The notes under the pieces are model-generated. The model did no database searches and was not told the origin of the DNA. It was given only the letters and a program-made list of their open reading frames with translations. A stretch of DNA of 64,000 nucleotides from JAGWBD01 sp965197455 (lineage in GTDB: Bacteria; Chloroflexota; Anaerolineae; Aggregatilineales; Phototrophicaceae). Location of the stretch: the NCBI GenBank assembly GCA_965197455.1, contig OZ240208.1:2604001-2668000 (forward strand), written 5' to 3'. Numbering within the stretch: position 1 is the first letter of the stretch; each line of letters starts with the position of its first letter. Shown here piece by piece: positions 35,027 to 43,226 of the stretch. The translations under genes were made by a program, and so were the position numbers.

Positions 35027-35594
35027 AGTTTAAACCCTGATGTCGTTGAGCCAGATCCTTTGCATGTGCCAGTTCTGCTTCAGTGAGAGGCTCATCAGAA
35101 AACAGGGCATATTCGTAAGGGATGTAGTTTCCTTCTTCCGTAAGTCGCCAGGCAACTCCATGCGACCGCTCGCTCAGCCCGATTGCATCCCAATCTGCAA
35201 ACTTCTGTATGATCCCGTCCACAACACCAAGTTCGTTTTCGGTAAAAATGTCGGCAGTTGTCCCGGAAAGCACCTCAATACGCTTTTGCTTGTAGTCAAA
35301 ATATTCCCGCTCACATTCAGCAATTCGCCCCTCTTCCTTTAGTTCATCAAGAGTTTGCAGGAAATTCTTCGGTAGCGGGCCGAACTGCATGCGGACAAAT
35401 GCAGAGCCAGACACAGGCTGCCGGTGCATCCTGAAAGATTCCATATCGGAAAAGTAGATGATCTTTGCGAGCTTCGTGTGGCCGAATTTGGGATCATCCT
35501 TCAGTTTTGTTGCAACATAAAGAATGAGTTCCTTCAAGCGTTCCTTTGGGGACATATCCGGGAACTCGTAGGTCAAACCTCCTGAGCCCGTCAT
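35019..35594 (-). CDS. Panacea (SocA-like, DUF4065) domain antitoxin
   Basis: 191 residues. The Panacea domain core is recognisable: RLKELILYVATKL, GHTKLAKIIYFSDMESFRMHRQPVSGSAFVRMQFGPLPKNFLQTL, and ERSHGVAWRLTEEGNYIPYEYAL near the C-terminus. Panacea proteins act as antitoxins for many unrelated toxins (PanAT systems) and as the proteolytic adaptor antitoxin SocA. The 107-residue gene that overlaps it downstream is the probable toxin. The start may be Met1 or Met14 (35555). The local base composition is AT-rich against a GC-rich background. Confidence 0.82.
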   Translation of the reverse strand: MTGSGGLTYEFPDMSPKERLKELILYVATKLKDDPKFGHTKLAKIIYFSDMESFRMHRQPVSGSAFVRMQFGPLPKNFLQTLDELKEEGRIAECEREYFDYKQKRIEVLSGTTADIFTENELGVVDGIIQKFADWDAIGLSERSHGVAWRLTEEGNYIPYEYALFSDEPLTEAELAHAKDLAQRHQGLNFE

Positions 35595-35663
35595 CTCACC
35601 ATTCCTCGCTACTGGCTACAGAACAAATGTTTAGTGTCATTTTAGTGTCTGTGAATGTGGCTG

Positions 35664-36161
35664 TCAATCAATTTGGTGGCCCATCCCCGCACGTGAGGGA
35701 ACGCGCACGGCCACCACGCGGCCGTGCACGGTCTCCACGTCGCCGGCGCGCAGGCTGCAGCGCACAATCGCCTTGCGCTCGCCAAGTTCCTCGACCCGCG
35801 CGCGCAACTCCAGTTCTGCGCCAGTCGGTGTCGGCCTGAGGTAGTCAACCTGCAGGCTGGCGGTGACGCAGGTGATCTCCGGCGTTGTGTCCGGTTCACG
35901 TCCCTCAGCGTCATACATGGCCGCGACGGCCGTGCCGATGCTGTGGCAGTCGATCAGGCTGGCCAGCAGGCCGCCATAGACCACGCCGGGGAAGGCGGTG
36001 TGGTGGGCGGCCGGGGTGAAGTGGCAAACGCCCTCCGTTCCGTCCCAGAAGGTGCGCACGCCCAGGCTCTGGGGGTTGTTGCGGCCGCAGCCTGCGCAGA
36101 TGGCGATGTCGGCGTTGTAGTAGTCCTGGATGGCGCGGGGCTCAGCTGACGGGCGCGACAT
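35664..36161 (-). CDS. PaaI-like hotdog-fold thioesterase
   Basis: 165 residues. The hotdog signature is FPGVVYGGLLASLIDCHSIGTAVAA, with the Gly-Gly and Asp positions of the PaaI/YbgC group. An N-terminal CAGCGRNNPQSLG segment (Cys-x2-Cys) is common in acyl-CoA thioesterase-like proteins of this subset. It probably hydrolyses an acyl-CoA thioester. The likely start at 36161 overlaps the end of the thioredoxin-like gene by 20 bases, so the two are cotranscribed. Confidence 0.85.
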   Translation of the reverse strand: MSRPSAEPRAIQDYYNADIAICAGCGRNNPQSLGVRTFWDGTEGVCHFTPAAHHTAFPGVVYGGLLASLIDCHSIGTAVAAMYDAEGREPDTTPEITCVTASLQVDYLRPTPTGAELELRARVEELGERKAIVRCSLRAGDVETVHGRVVAVRVPSRAGMGHQID

Positions 36162-36975
36162 AGTCCTCCGAGACGTAGCCGTCGCGGCCCTGGTAACGGA
36201 TGCGGAACCAGCCGTCCTGTTCGCCGTGATGCTGGTAGACTTCATCCGGCGCGATGAGGCCGATGGGCTCATGCGTCAGGCCCGGGCCGCTGCGCACGTT
36301 GAGGATGTCGATTGCCGCGAGGCCGGGGGGCAGCGGCGCGGCGGGGCTGGCCTGCGCGTCATGAGTTTCACGCAGCAGATCCTGGATGGCCTGTTCGGTC
36401 TGCTCGTAGCGGCCCTCGCCAAAGTGGCGGTAGCGGATGCGGCCCTGCTTGTCGATCAGGTAGAGCGCGGGCCAGTAGCGGTTGTTGTAGGCATTCCAGG
36501 TCTCGCGGCCGTTGTCCTGCAGCACGGGGTAGGGGACGTTGAGGCGGACGAGCGACTCCTTCACCGCGTTGATGTCGCGCTCGAAGTTGAACTCGGGGTA
36601 ATGGTTGCCGATGACCACCAGCCCCTGGTCTGCGAAACTTTCATGCCATCCCCTCAACGAGGGAATTGTGCGGATGCAGTTAATTCAGCCGAAGGTCCAC
36701 ATCTCCAGCAGCACGACCTTGCCGCGCAGGCCCGCCAGGCTCAGCGGCGTGGCGCTGTTGAGCCAGGCGCCGTCATGCAGCTCTGGCGCGACACCCATCA
36801 CCGGCAGGTCAGCGACGAAGGGCGGCGGGGTCGTGGCGGTGGGGGCGACGGATGCTTCACTCGCTGCGGGAGTTGTGGCGGAGGAGAGGAAGGCGTCGAA
36901 GGCAGTCGGCATGGTGCAGGCGGCGGCCAACAGGGTCAGCAGTGCGGCCTGGCCCGCGCGCAGCAGGGCCTTCAT
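36142..36975 (-). CDS. Thioredoxin-like/SH3 lipoprotein with in-frame UGA at the catalytic Cys: candidate selenoprotein
   Basis: If the TGA at 36685-36687 is read through, one 277-residue protein results. It has an N-terminal export signal with a lipobox-like LLAAAC, a Thr/Ala/Pro linker, and a redoxin domain (about 62-205) with KVVLLEMWTFG-U-INC, where U is residue 97 and Cys100 completes a UxxC motif. A C-terminal bacterial SH3 domain (about 215-277; LNVRSGPGLTHEPIG) follows. Homologues carry CINC at this site. Both halves are in the same frame and the second half has only a TTG candidate start. A hairpin with a G-first loop follows the TGA. The alternative is a nonsense mutation or base-call error. 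Confidence 0.65.
36648..36666 (-). promoter_or_regulatory. SECIS-like hairpin downstream of in-frame UGA
   Basis: On the minus strand ATTCCCTC and GAGGGGAT form an 8-bp stem (one G-U pair) closed by a GTT loop. The stem starts 18 bases after the UGA, and the loop is 26 bases after it. Position, stem length and a G as first loop base agree with the published bacterial SECIS model as I recall it. Confidence 0.5.
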
Positions 36976-36989
36976 TGCTTCCCAGGGAG

Positions 36990-37062
36990 TGGACCTGAAG
37001 GGACTCGAACCCTTGACCTCATCAATGCCATTGACGCGCTCTCCCAGCTGAGCTACAGGCCC
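36990..37062 (-). tRNA. tRNA-Ala (anticodon GGC)
   Basis: The acceptor stem is GGGCCTG/CAGGTCC (one G-U pair), the D-arm is GCTCAGCTGGGAGAGC, the anticodon loop is ATGGCAT and the T-arm is AAGGGTTCGAGTCCCTT. Discriminator A; CCA not encoded. It lies just upstream of the candidate selenoprotein gene on the same strand. Confidence 0.93.
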
Positions 37063-37139
37063 CGGCGGCAACAGGTTAGCGGTGGGGGAGTATTATGTCA
37101 ATAGTCCCGCCGCGGGGCCCGGGCTGCGCAGACGCGTGC

Positions 37140-37145
37140 TATAGT
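37140..37145 (+). promoter_or_regulatory. Putative -10 box (TATAGT) for the CrtC/AttH-like gene
   Basis: GTGCTATAGT ends 37 bases upstream of the ATG at 37183. It is a variant of the recurrent GCTAYAMT box. Confidence 0.4.
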
Positions 37146-37182
37146 GCGCGGGAGTCAGCGGGCAGAGGGACGGCGCGATTCG

Positions 37183-38373
37183 ATGGGTCGCATGGCAGCG
37201 GTGGGTCTGGTGGTGCTCGCCATACTGGGCTACGGCCTGAGCCTGATCGACATGGGCGGCGCCGACGCCGCGGACGAGGTCGCCGCCTCCTTGACGCTGG
37301 AGCTCGACGAGAGGGATCTGGCGGGCTACCTTAATGCGACGGGCCCGCGCGAGTGGCGCTTCCCGGCGGACTTCGGCCCGCATCCCGGTTATGGCACCGA
37401 GTGGTGGTACTACACCGGCAACCTCGACAGCGAGGACGGGCGCCACTTCGGCTACCAGTTCACCATCTTCCGCCGCGCCATCGCTCCGGACCTGCCCGCC
37501 AGCGACTCCGAATGGCGCAGCGAGCAGGTGTTCATGGCGCACTTCACGGTCACGGACGTGGCCGGCAAACGTTTCCTGCACGACCAGCGCTACAGCCGCG
37601 ACGGCGCGGGTCTGGCCGGCGCGACCAGTGAGCCGCAGTTGCACATCTGGCTCGAAGATCTGGACATGCAGGCGCTCAACGACGAGGCCAGCCGGCTGCG
37701 GCTGCGCGCCAGCATGGACGGCGCGGCAATCGATTTCACGCTGGAGCAATTGAAGCCGCCCCGGCTGCGCGGCATCGAGGGTTACAGTCAAAAAGGCAGC
37801 GCCGCCGACGAGGCCAGCTACTACTATTCAATCCCGCGCCTGGCGACGCAGGGCACCCTCACGCTGGACGGTGAGCGCATCGCTGTGCAGGGCGAGTCGT
37901 GGATGGACCATGAGTTCTTCACCAAATCCCTGACGGACGAGGTTGTCGGCTGGGACTGGTTCGCCCTGATTTTCGAGGACGGGCGCGAGCTGTCGCTGGG
38001 CTGGCTGCGTCTGAATGATAGCGGCCAGCGTTACTATGGTGGCGGCGGTTCAGCCGCCTTCCTGGTCGAGGCGGACGGCAGCACGGAACAGATTGCGCCG
38101 GAGGACTTTCACGTCGAGGTGATCGGCAACTGGACCAGCCCGCATACGGGCGCCAGCTATCCCTCCGGCTGGCGCGTGCAGCTCACTGGCGAGCGGCCGC
38201 TGGACTTCACGCTGCAGCCGCTGCTGGCTGACCAGGAGCTCCATGACAGCGACATCGTCTACTGGGAAGGCGCGATTGCGGTCGAGGGCGATGTCCGCGG
38301 CTACGGCTACGCCGAGCTCACGGGCTATCTCCACCCGATGGGCGCGGACTTTGTGTCGGCTGCCCGACCCTGA
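37183..38373 (+). CDS. CrtC/AttH-like lipocalin-fold protein (carotenoid 1,2-hydratase family)
   Basis: About 396 residues with an N-terminal membrane helix or uncleaved signal (VGLVVLAILGYGLSLIDMG). The family signature GTEWWYYTGNLDSEDGRHFGYQFTIFRRA appears near residue 70. A second set, GESWMDHEFFTKSL and VGWDWFALIFEDGRELSLGWLR, follows near 230-260. These define the CrtC/AttH tandem-lipocalin fold, which includes carotenoid 1,2-hydratases and secreted proteins of unknown substrate. No carotenoid pathway gene is nearby, so the hydratase role is not claimed. The start could be 37183 or 37192. Confidence 0.83.
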   Translation: MGRMAAVGLVVLAILGYGLSLIDMGGADAADEVAASLTLELDERDLAGYLNATGPREWRFPADFGPHPGYGTEWWYYTGNLDSEDGRHFGYQFTIFRRAIAPDLPASDSEWRSEQVFMAHFTVTDVAGKRFLHDQRYSRDGAGLAGATSEPQLHIWLEDLDMQALNDEASRLRLRASMDGAAIDFTLEQLKPPRLRGIEGYSQKGSAADEASYYYSIPRLATQGTLTLDGERIAVQGESWMDHEFFTKSLTDEVVGWDWFALIFEDGRELSLGWLRLNDSGQRYYGGGGSAAFLVEADGSTEQIAPEDFHVEVIGNWTSPHTGASYPSGWRVQLTGERPLDFTLQPLLADQELHDSDIVYWEGAIAVEGDVRGYGYAELTGYLHPMGADFVSAARP

Positions 38374-38382
38374 CGGCTGCGT

Positions 38383-39537
38383 TCAGGCACCCGACCCGGC
38401 CAGCAACAAGCCCACCACAGCGCCAATGAACACCAGCCGCGTGGCATTCACGCGCATACGCAGCAGCGCAAACAGCGCGAAGGCGCAGAGCGCGGCGCCC
38501 GGCAACCAGGGCTGACCCGCTGAGTCGGTCAGCGCCGTGCGCGCCAGACCGAGCAGGGTGACCAGGATGGCGGCCACGACGGCGGCGTGCACGCCCGCGA
38601 GGAAGTTGCGCACCGGCTGGCTGCGGCGCAGGCGCGGGATGAAGGGCGCGCTGAGCATGACGAAGACGAATGAAGGCAGAAAGATGCCCAGCGTGGCCAG
38701 CAAGGCGCCCGGCAAGCCGGCCACGATCGCGCCGATGGCCGTGGCGGTGGTCAGCACCGGGCCGGGCGTGGTCTGGCCGATGGCGATGGCATCCAGCAGT
38801 TGCCGGGTGCCCAGCCAGCCGTAGCCGCTCACCAGGTCCTGCTGAATGTAGGCCACCAGCAGGTAGCCGCTGCCGAAGAGAATGGCGCCGATGCGCAGGA
38901 AGTAGAGGAAGAGCTCGCTGGCAGCCGGCGCTGAGTTGACGGCCTGGACGGCCAGCGTTGGCAGGCCCGTCAGGAACAGCGCAGCCGGCAGCGTCCGCCC
39001 GGCGCGCGACTGCCAGGCTGTGTGCAGCAGCCCGGCCAGCAGCATGACCACGATCTCCGGCAGGTCGGACACGACCAGCAGGGCAGTGCAGACGCCGAAG
39101 AGCGCCCACAGCAGGTTGCCCTGCAGGGCGCTGCGCAACAGACGCCAGCCCGCGCCAGCGATCACGGCCACGATGACTGGCTGGATGCCGCGCAAAACGG
39201 CTGCGACTTCCGGCAGCGTGCCGCTGCTGACGTAGAAGGCGCTGAGCGCCAGGGTGATGAGGAAAGCCGGGCCGATGAAGCAGGCGCCGCTCACCAGCGC
39301 GCCGGGAATGCCGCGCAAGCTGTGGCCGACGTGAATCATCACTTCGGTGGAGTTGGGGCCGGGAATGAGGTTGGCGGCGGCGATGAGGTCGAGGTAGTGG
39401 TCGCGCGTCAGCCAGCGACGGCGCACGACCAGTTCATCCTCGGCGATGGCGATGTGGGCGACCGGCCCGCCGAAAGCGGTGACGCTCAGGCGCAGGAAGA
39501 CGCGCGCCAGCTCGCCGTAGGAGACCGGTTCGCGCAT
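38383..39537 (-). CDS. chrA: Chromate transporter ChrA family (bidomain CHR)
   Basis: 384 residues with two homologous CHR halves, each about five membrane helices. The first half has RLSVTAFGGPVAHIAIAEDELV and the second RIGAILFGSGYLLVAYIQQDLV, with NLIPGPNSTE and GQTTPGPVLTTATAIG as the paired PGP motifs. Long bidomain CHR proteins export chromate in characterised cases; many environmental members have unknown substrates. The gene converges on the CrtC/AttH-like gene and lies 10 bases downstream of the second sulfatase gene, with which it may be cotranscribed. Confidence 0.92.
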   Translation of the reverse strand: MREPVSYGELARVFLRLSVTAFGGPVAHIAIAEDELVVRRRWLTRDHYLDLIAAANLIPGPNSTEVMIHVGHSLRGIPGALVSGACFIGPAFLITLALSAFYVSSGTLPEVAAVLRGIQPVIVAVIAGAGWRLLRSALQGNLLWALFGVCTALLVVSDLPEIVVMLLAGLLHTAWQSRAGRTLPAALFLTGLPTLAVQAVNSAPAASELFLYFLRIGAILFGSGYLLVAYIQQDLVSGYGWLGTRQLLDAIAIGQTTPGPVLTTATAIGAIVAGLPGALLATLGIFLPSFVFVMLSAPFIPRLRRSQPVRNFLAGVHAAVVAAILVTLLGLARTALTDSAGQPWLPGAALCAFALFALLRMRVNATRLVFIGAVVGLLLAGSGA

Positions 39538-39547
39538 CGTGTCCGTT

Positions 39548-41038
39548 TCAGGCCAGACCGAGGCGCGTCAGGGTTTCCGGCGGCGGCTCGCACTCCGCCA
39601 GGCCCGCGCGCAGCAGCTCCTGCATGCGGCGCACCTGGGCCGGCTCCTGCGCGTGCAGGTTGCGCGGCGTGAGCGTGAATTCCTCGCGGCTCCAAAGGTA
39701 ATCCGGGCAGACTCGCGGCTGCGCCGGAACGCGCCACTGCGGCAACTCGACGCCGGGAATGAAGTGGCCGCTGGTCATGTCCGGCGCAGTATTCAGCCCT
39801 GTGGTGGAATACCAGTTGAGCGGCCCGTCGGGGCGCGAGCCTTGCGTCAGCGTCCACTCCTCGTCACTCACGACCACGCCCTCGCCGAAGCGGCCGTAGA
39901 GCAGCAGGTCACGGTGCCGGTCGGTCTCGCCGCGCAGCAGCGGCATCAGCGAACGCCCGTGGGGTTCGTTCGGCTGCTCAATGTCGAGCATGTCGCGCAT
40001 CGTCGCGCTGACGTCAAGGGCGTTGCTGAGCGCGTTGATGCGGCGGCCCTTGCCCGGGTGCTGCGGGTGCCAGATCATGAGTGGAATGCGCGCGTGCGAT
40101 TCCGGGTGCGGGAAGTCCTTGGCCCAGATGGTGGGGTTGTCGAAGCCGTTGTAGCACAGGTCGTGGCCGTGGTCGGTGGTGACGATGACGGCCGTGTTGT
40201 CCCACATGCTCAGTTCATCCATACGGTTCCACAGCCGCCCCAACCAGGCGTCGACCATGGTCACGTTGCCCTCGTACTGCGCGCGGATCCAGGCCAGCTC
40301 GTCGGCGGAGGCGTTGCGCACGAAGCGTTGGGTCTCCTCCAGTCCCTGGTAGGGCGGCCAGGGATTGAAGTCCGGGCTGTCGATGCCGCCGGTATACATG
40401 CTGCGGTAGGGTTCCGGCACGTGGAAGGGCTCGTGCGGATCGAAGGATTCGACCCACAGCAGGAAGCGGTCGTGCTCCTGGTTGGCTTCCAGCCAGTCGG
40501 CCGCGCGGCTCATGACCTGGGCTGCCGGGAACTCTTCCTCGATGTACCAGTTGCGGGCGTTGGCGTAGAATTGCGTGCCGCGGGCGTGATAGTTACGGCT
40601 GGGCGCGAGACGGGCGCGGTCGATGGCGCGGGCCCAGCCCGGCGCGTCATCCACCGGCGCCGTGTCCCACATATCATTCTCGGAGCCGCGCACGAACTCC
40701 ACGCCGTGGAAGGGCTCGAAGTAGCCGTGCGCCTTGTCTTCCCAGTAGTGATAATGGTCGGTGACCATCTGCGTCACGCAGCCTTCAGCGCCGGCCTCGG
40801 CGGCGAGGTGACGATCCCAGGGCTCGACGTGGCCCCAGCCGCGCCACAGGAATTCCTGGCGGCCGGTGAAGAGTTCGCGGCGCGCGGGCATGCAGGGCGC
40901 GGAACTGATGAAGTGGTTGTCGAAGATGGCGGCCCGTTCGGCGAAGCGGCTGAAATTGGGCGTCTGCACGTGGGTGTTCTGGTACGCCTGCAGCGCGTGG
41001 AAGTTCAGGCTGTCGATGAGCACCGTGATGACGTTCAT
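39548..41038 (-). CDS. Sulfatase family hydrolase
   Basis: 496 residues. The start MNVITVLIDSLNF carries the first metal-binding Asp (Asp9). The maturation motif is APCMPARRELFTGRQE, a C-x-P-x-R sequence with Cys49 as the formylglycine site. DPHEPFHVPEPY and VIVTTDHGHDLCYNGFDNP supply the remaining active-site and metal residues. It has no signal peptide. It is only distantly like the sulfatase at 33309. The substrate is unknown. It follows the ferredoxin-type membrane protein gene after 31 bases on the same strand. Confidence 0.92.
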   Translation of the reverse strand: MNVITVLIDSLNFHALQAYQNTHVQTPNFSRFAERAAIFDNHFISSAPCMPARRELFTGRQEFLWRGWGHVEPWDRHLAAEAGAEGCVTQMVTDHYHYWEDKAHGYFEPFHGVEFVRGSENDMWDTAPVDDAPGWARAIDRARLAPSRNYHARGTQFYANARNWYIEEEFPAAQVMSRAADWLEANQEHDRFLLWVESFDPHEPFHVPEPYRSMYTGGIDSPDFNPWPPYQGLEETQRFVRNASADELAWIRAQYEGNVTMVDAWLGRLWNRMDELSMWDNTAVIVTTDHGHDLCYNGFDNPTIWAKDFPHPESHARIPLMIWHPQHPGKGRRINALSNALDVSATMRDMLDIEQPNEPHGRSLMPLLRGETDRHRDLLLYGRFGEGVVVSDEEWTLTQGSRPDGPLNWYSTTGLNTAPDMTSGHFIPGVELPQWRVPAQPRVCPDYLWSREEFTLTPRNLHAQEPAQVRRMQELLRAGLAECEPPPETLTRLGLA

Positions 41039-41069
41039 ACAGGCCTCCGCCGGTCAGGGACCGGGACAA

Positions 41070-42536
41070 TCAGGAAAATAAAATCGAGCCACGCATCTCC
41101 ATCGGCTGGCTGAAGATCCATACGGCAATCAGCGCGATGGCCAGCAAGAGCAGCGCCCAGGGCAGCATACCGGGTACGGCGTCGCGGCGGTACATGCGCG
41201 TCGCCGCGCGCTGCGCAATGAGCAGGCTCCAGACACTGCCGCCGCCGATGGCGATCAGCTGCACAAGGCCGATCAACGTCGCGTCGAGGCTGCTGCCGAA
41301 ACGCAGCCAGTCGCCGGACTGGCCGAAAAACTCCTGCAGCACGGGGATGATACTGGCGGGGGCGATGAACAGGTGGAAGGTGTAGTGTGCAATCCACACG
41401 CCGAGCCCCACTGGTACGAAGGCTGGCGCGAAGGCGGCGATGGTGGCGCGCAGACTGTACTTGCGCGTCGAGCCGCTCAGCAGGCGGCCGAGGCTCGCCG
41501 CCAGCAAGGTGAGCAGGGTGGGCAGCAACAGGCTGGTCGCGCCGAAAACGAGCAGCAAGACGAGCAACTCGCTGCGCAGGCCCAGGCTCTCGGCCAACGA
41601 CTGCTGCAGCGTGAAGACCGGCGGCACCATGCCGAAGGCGTTGGTCAGGCCCATGGCCGCCAGCAGGATGACCAGCAGCGAGACGTCGAGGCGTTGCGGC
41701 CAGGCCTGCGGATTTAATAGTTCGCGTCCCGGGAAGCGCGCCATGAGGCCGATGTTTTCGTGCGGACAGGCGCGTACGCAGTCCAGACACAGGGTGCAAT
41801 CAAGGTTGCTGCGGATCTGCGGCGCGAAGAGCAGGGTGCCGCAGCCGGGCGTGCCCTGCGGCCCGTGGCGCACCGTCAACTCTTTGCCGCCGGGGATTTC
41901 ATCCACGCGCAGCAGCGGCGCCGGCGCGTAACTGCCGTTGACGCACTCATGGCCGACGCAGTGGTGGCAGATGGCGGGGTCTTTCACGGCGATCTGCGTG
42001 GGCGCGCTGGTGGCGTAGACGAAGTTGAAGCTGCCCAGTGGGCAAACGTACTTGCAGAAGGCCGATTCGCTGAAGGCGGCCTCGAGCAGGAAGGAGGCGA
42101 GGAAGTAGCCGACGATGAGCCAGGCCGTCAGCCAGGGGCTGGCCCACAGGTCCAGCCACTCGTAGAGCAGGAAGAGCGTGAAGAGGCTGGCGATGGCCAG
42201 CCATTTGTTGCGCAGCCGGCGCGGGAAGTGGCGTCCGCGGCTCAGGCGTTTGCCCAGGGTGCGCGGCAGGGCAAAGGGGCAGGCCATGCAGAAGAGATTG
42301 CCCGCCAGCAGCAGAATCAGCACCACCAGGCCGCGATAGTGCACCCAGGGCGCGACCGTGGCCAGGTTGCGCGCGGCGGCCTGGGGCCCGGTGAAGCCGT
42401 CAATGACCAGCAACGCGGCGACCAGCAACAGGCCGGACTGCAGAACCAGGCGGCCGCGACGCCAGCGCAGGAAGCGCCCGATGAGCGGCAGCTGCAGGAT
42501 GTCCAGCACATTGGCGGGACGATACAGGCTGCTCAC
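41070..42536 (-). CDS. NosR/NapH-like polyferredoxin membrane protein
   Basis: 488 residues with about ten membrane helices. Cytoplasmic-face Cys motifs occur in two types. NLFCMACPFALP and FCKYVCPLGSFNF are the CxxCP and CxxxCP motifs of NapH/NosR/RdxA. SNLDCTLCLDCVRACPHENIG is a CxxCxxCxxxCP [4Fe-4S] ferredoxin motif. An extra Cys/His cluster CHHCVGHEC lies between them. Such proteins pass electrons across or along the membrane to a periplasmic or cofactor-assembly partner. The FixH-like lipoprotein gene is 30 bases upstream on the same strand, suggesting a shared redox or copper-related task. Confidence 0.86.
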   Translation of the reverse strand: MSSLYRPANVLDILQLPLIGRFLRWRRGRLVLQSGLLLVAALLVIDGFTGPQAAARNLATVAPWVHYRGLVVLILLLAGNLFCMACPFALPRTLGKRLSRGRHFPRRLRNKWLAIASLFTLFLLYEWLDLWASPWLTAWLIVGYFLASFLLEAAFSESAFCKYVCPLGSFNFVYATSAPTQIAVKDPAICHHCVGHECVNGSYAPAPLLRVDEIPGGKELTVRHGPQGTPGCGTLLFAPQIRSNLDCTLCLDCVRACPHENIGLMARFPGRELLNPQAWPQRLDVSLLVILLAAMGLTNAFGMVPPVFTLQQSLAESLGLRSELLVLLLVFGATSLLLPTLLTLLAASLGRLLSGSTRKYSLRATIAAFAPAFVPVGLGVWIAHYTFHLFIAPASIIPVLQEFFGQSGDWLRFGSSLDATLIGLVQLIAIGGGSVWSLLIAQRAATRMYRRDAVPGMLPWALLLLAIALIAVWIFSQPMEMRGSILFS

Positions 42537-42566
42537 GGGCCCTCCTGCCTGTTTATGCCGGGCGCG

Positions 42567-43121
42567 TCAGCCCTCAGGCTCCGGCGTATTCGTCACCTGC
42601 CAGGCGCCAAAGGGCGTCTGCGCCGCTGCGCCACCGCGGCTCATGCCACCCATGCCGCGCAGGGTGGGCGCCGGCGTGGGTGTGTCTTTCACTTCCGCCG
42701 CCGGTATGGTGGCGTCTTCTTCCGCGGCCATGTCTTCCAGGGCAGCGCTGACGTTCAACTCAAAGGTCTTGCTGACGCTGCTTTCATCCGCAAAGGTGAG
42801 CGTGACCATCACGCTCCAGTCGCCGGCCATGGTCCATTCGAAGGACACACGATACTCGCCGTCTGCACCCTGCACATCATCGCGCAGGACGGGCACCATG
42901 CCCGCGTGGGACATGTCGCCACGCACATCCACCCGCTGCGGGCTGACGGCATTGCCGTCCGCATCCGTCACGCTGACGAGCAGCTCCGCCTCGCCGACGC
43001 TGGACTCAGCCGGCTCAATTTCCAGCAAAATGGTGAGGTCCGCTTCCGCCGCCGGCGTGCTTTCCTGGCGGCAGCCGGCCAGCACCCCAAGACACAAGAG
43101 CAGGATTATGCTTCTGCGCAT
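42567..43121 (-). CDS. FixH/YtkA-like lipoprotein
   Basis: 184 residues from Met at 43121. The lipoprotein signal is IILLLCLGVLAGC with lipobox LAGC. The mature part has an Ig-like/YtkA-type beta-sandwich (about 30-125) with AELLVSVTDADGNAVSPQRVDVRGDMSHAGMVPV and the following YRVSFEWTMAGDWSVMVTL, which resembles FixH/YtkA. The MSHAGM segment has the His/Met content seen in copper-binding relatives. A Thr/Pro linker and a Gly/Met-rich tail follow. The longer ORF start at 43157 would disrupt the lipoprotein signal. Confidence 0.78.
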   Translation of the reverse strand: MRRSIILLLCLGVLAGCRQESTPAAEADLTILLEIEPAESSVGEAELLVSVTDADGNAVSPQRVDVRGDMSHAGMVPVLRDDVQGADGEYRVSFEWTMAGDWSVMVTLTFADESSVSKTFELNVSAALEDMAAEEDATIPAAEVKDTPTPAPTLRGMGGMSRGGAAAQTPFGAWQVTNTPEPEG

Positions 43122-43226
43122 CGCCAACAACCCGTTCCTTTCACACACACTGAACAAAACAAGTGTAACAGCAGGCTTGCCGCTTGTCAGGTGTTACGCT
43201 TTCCGGCAGACTCAGGCGGTTGACAA

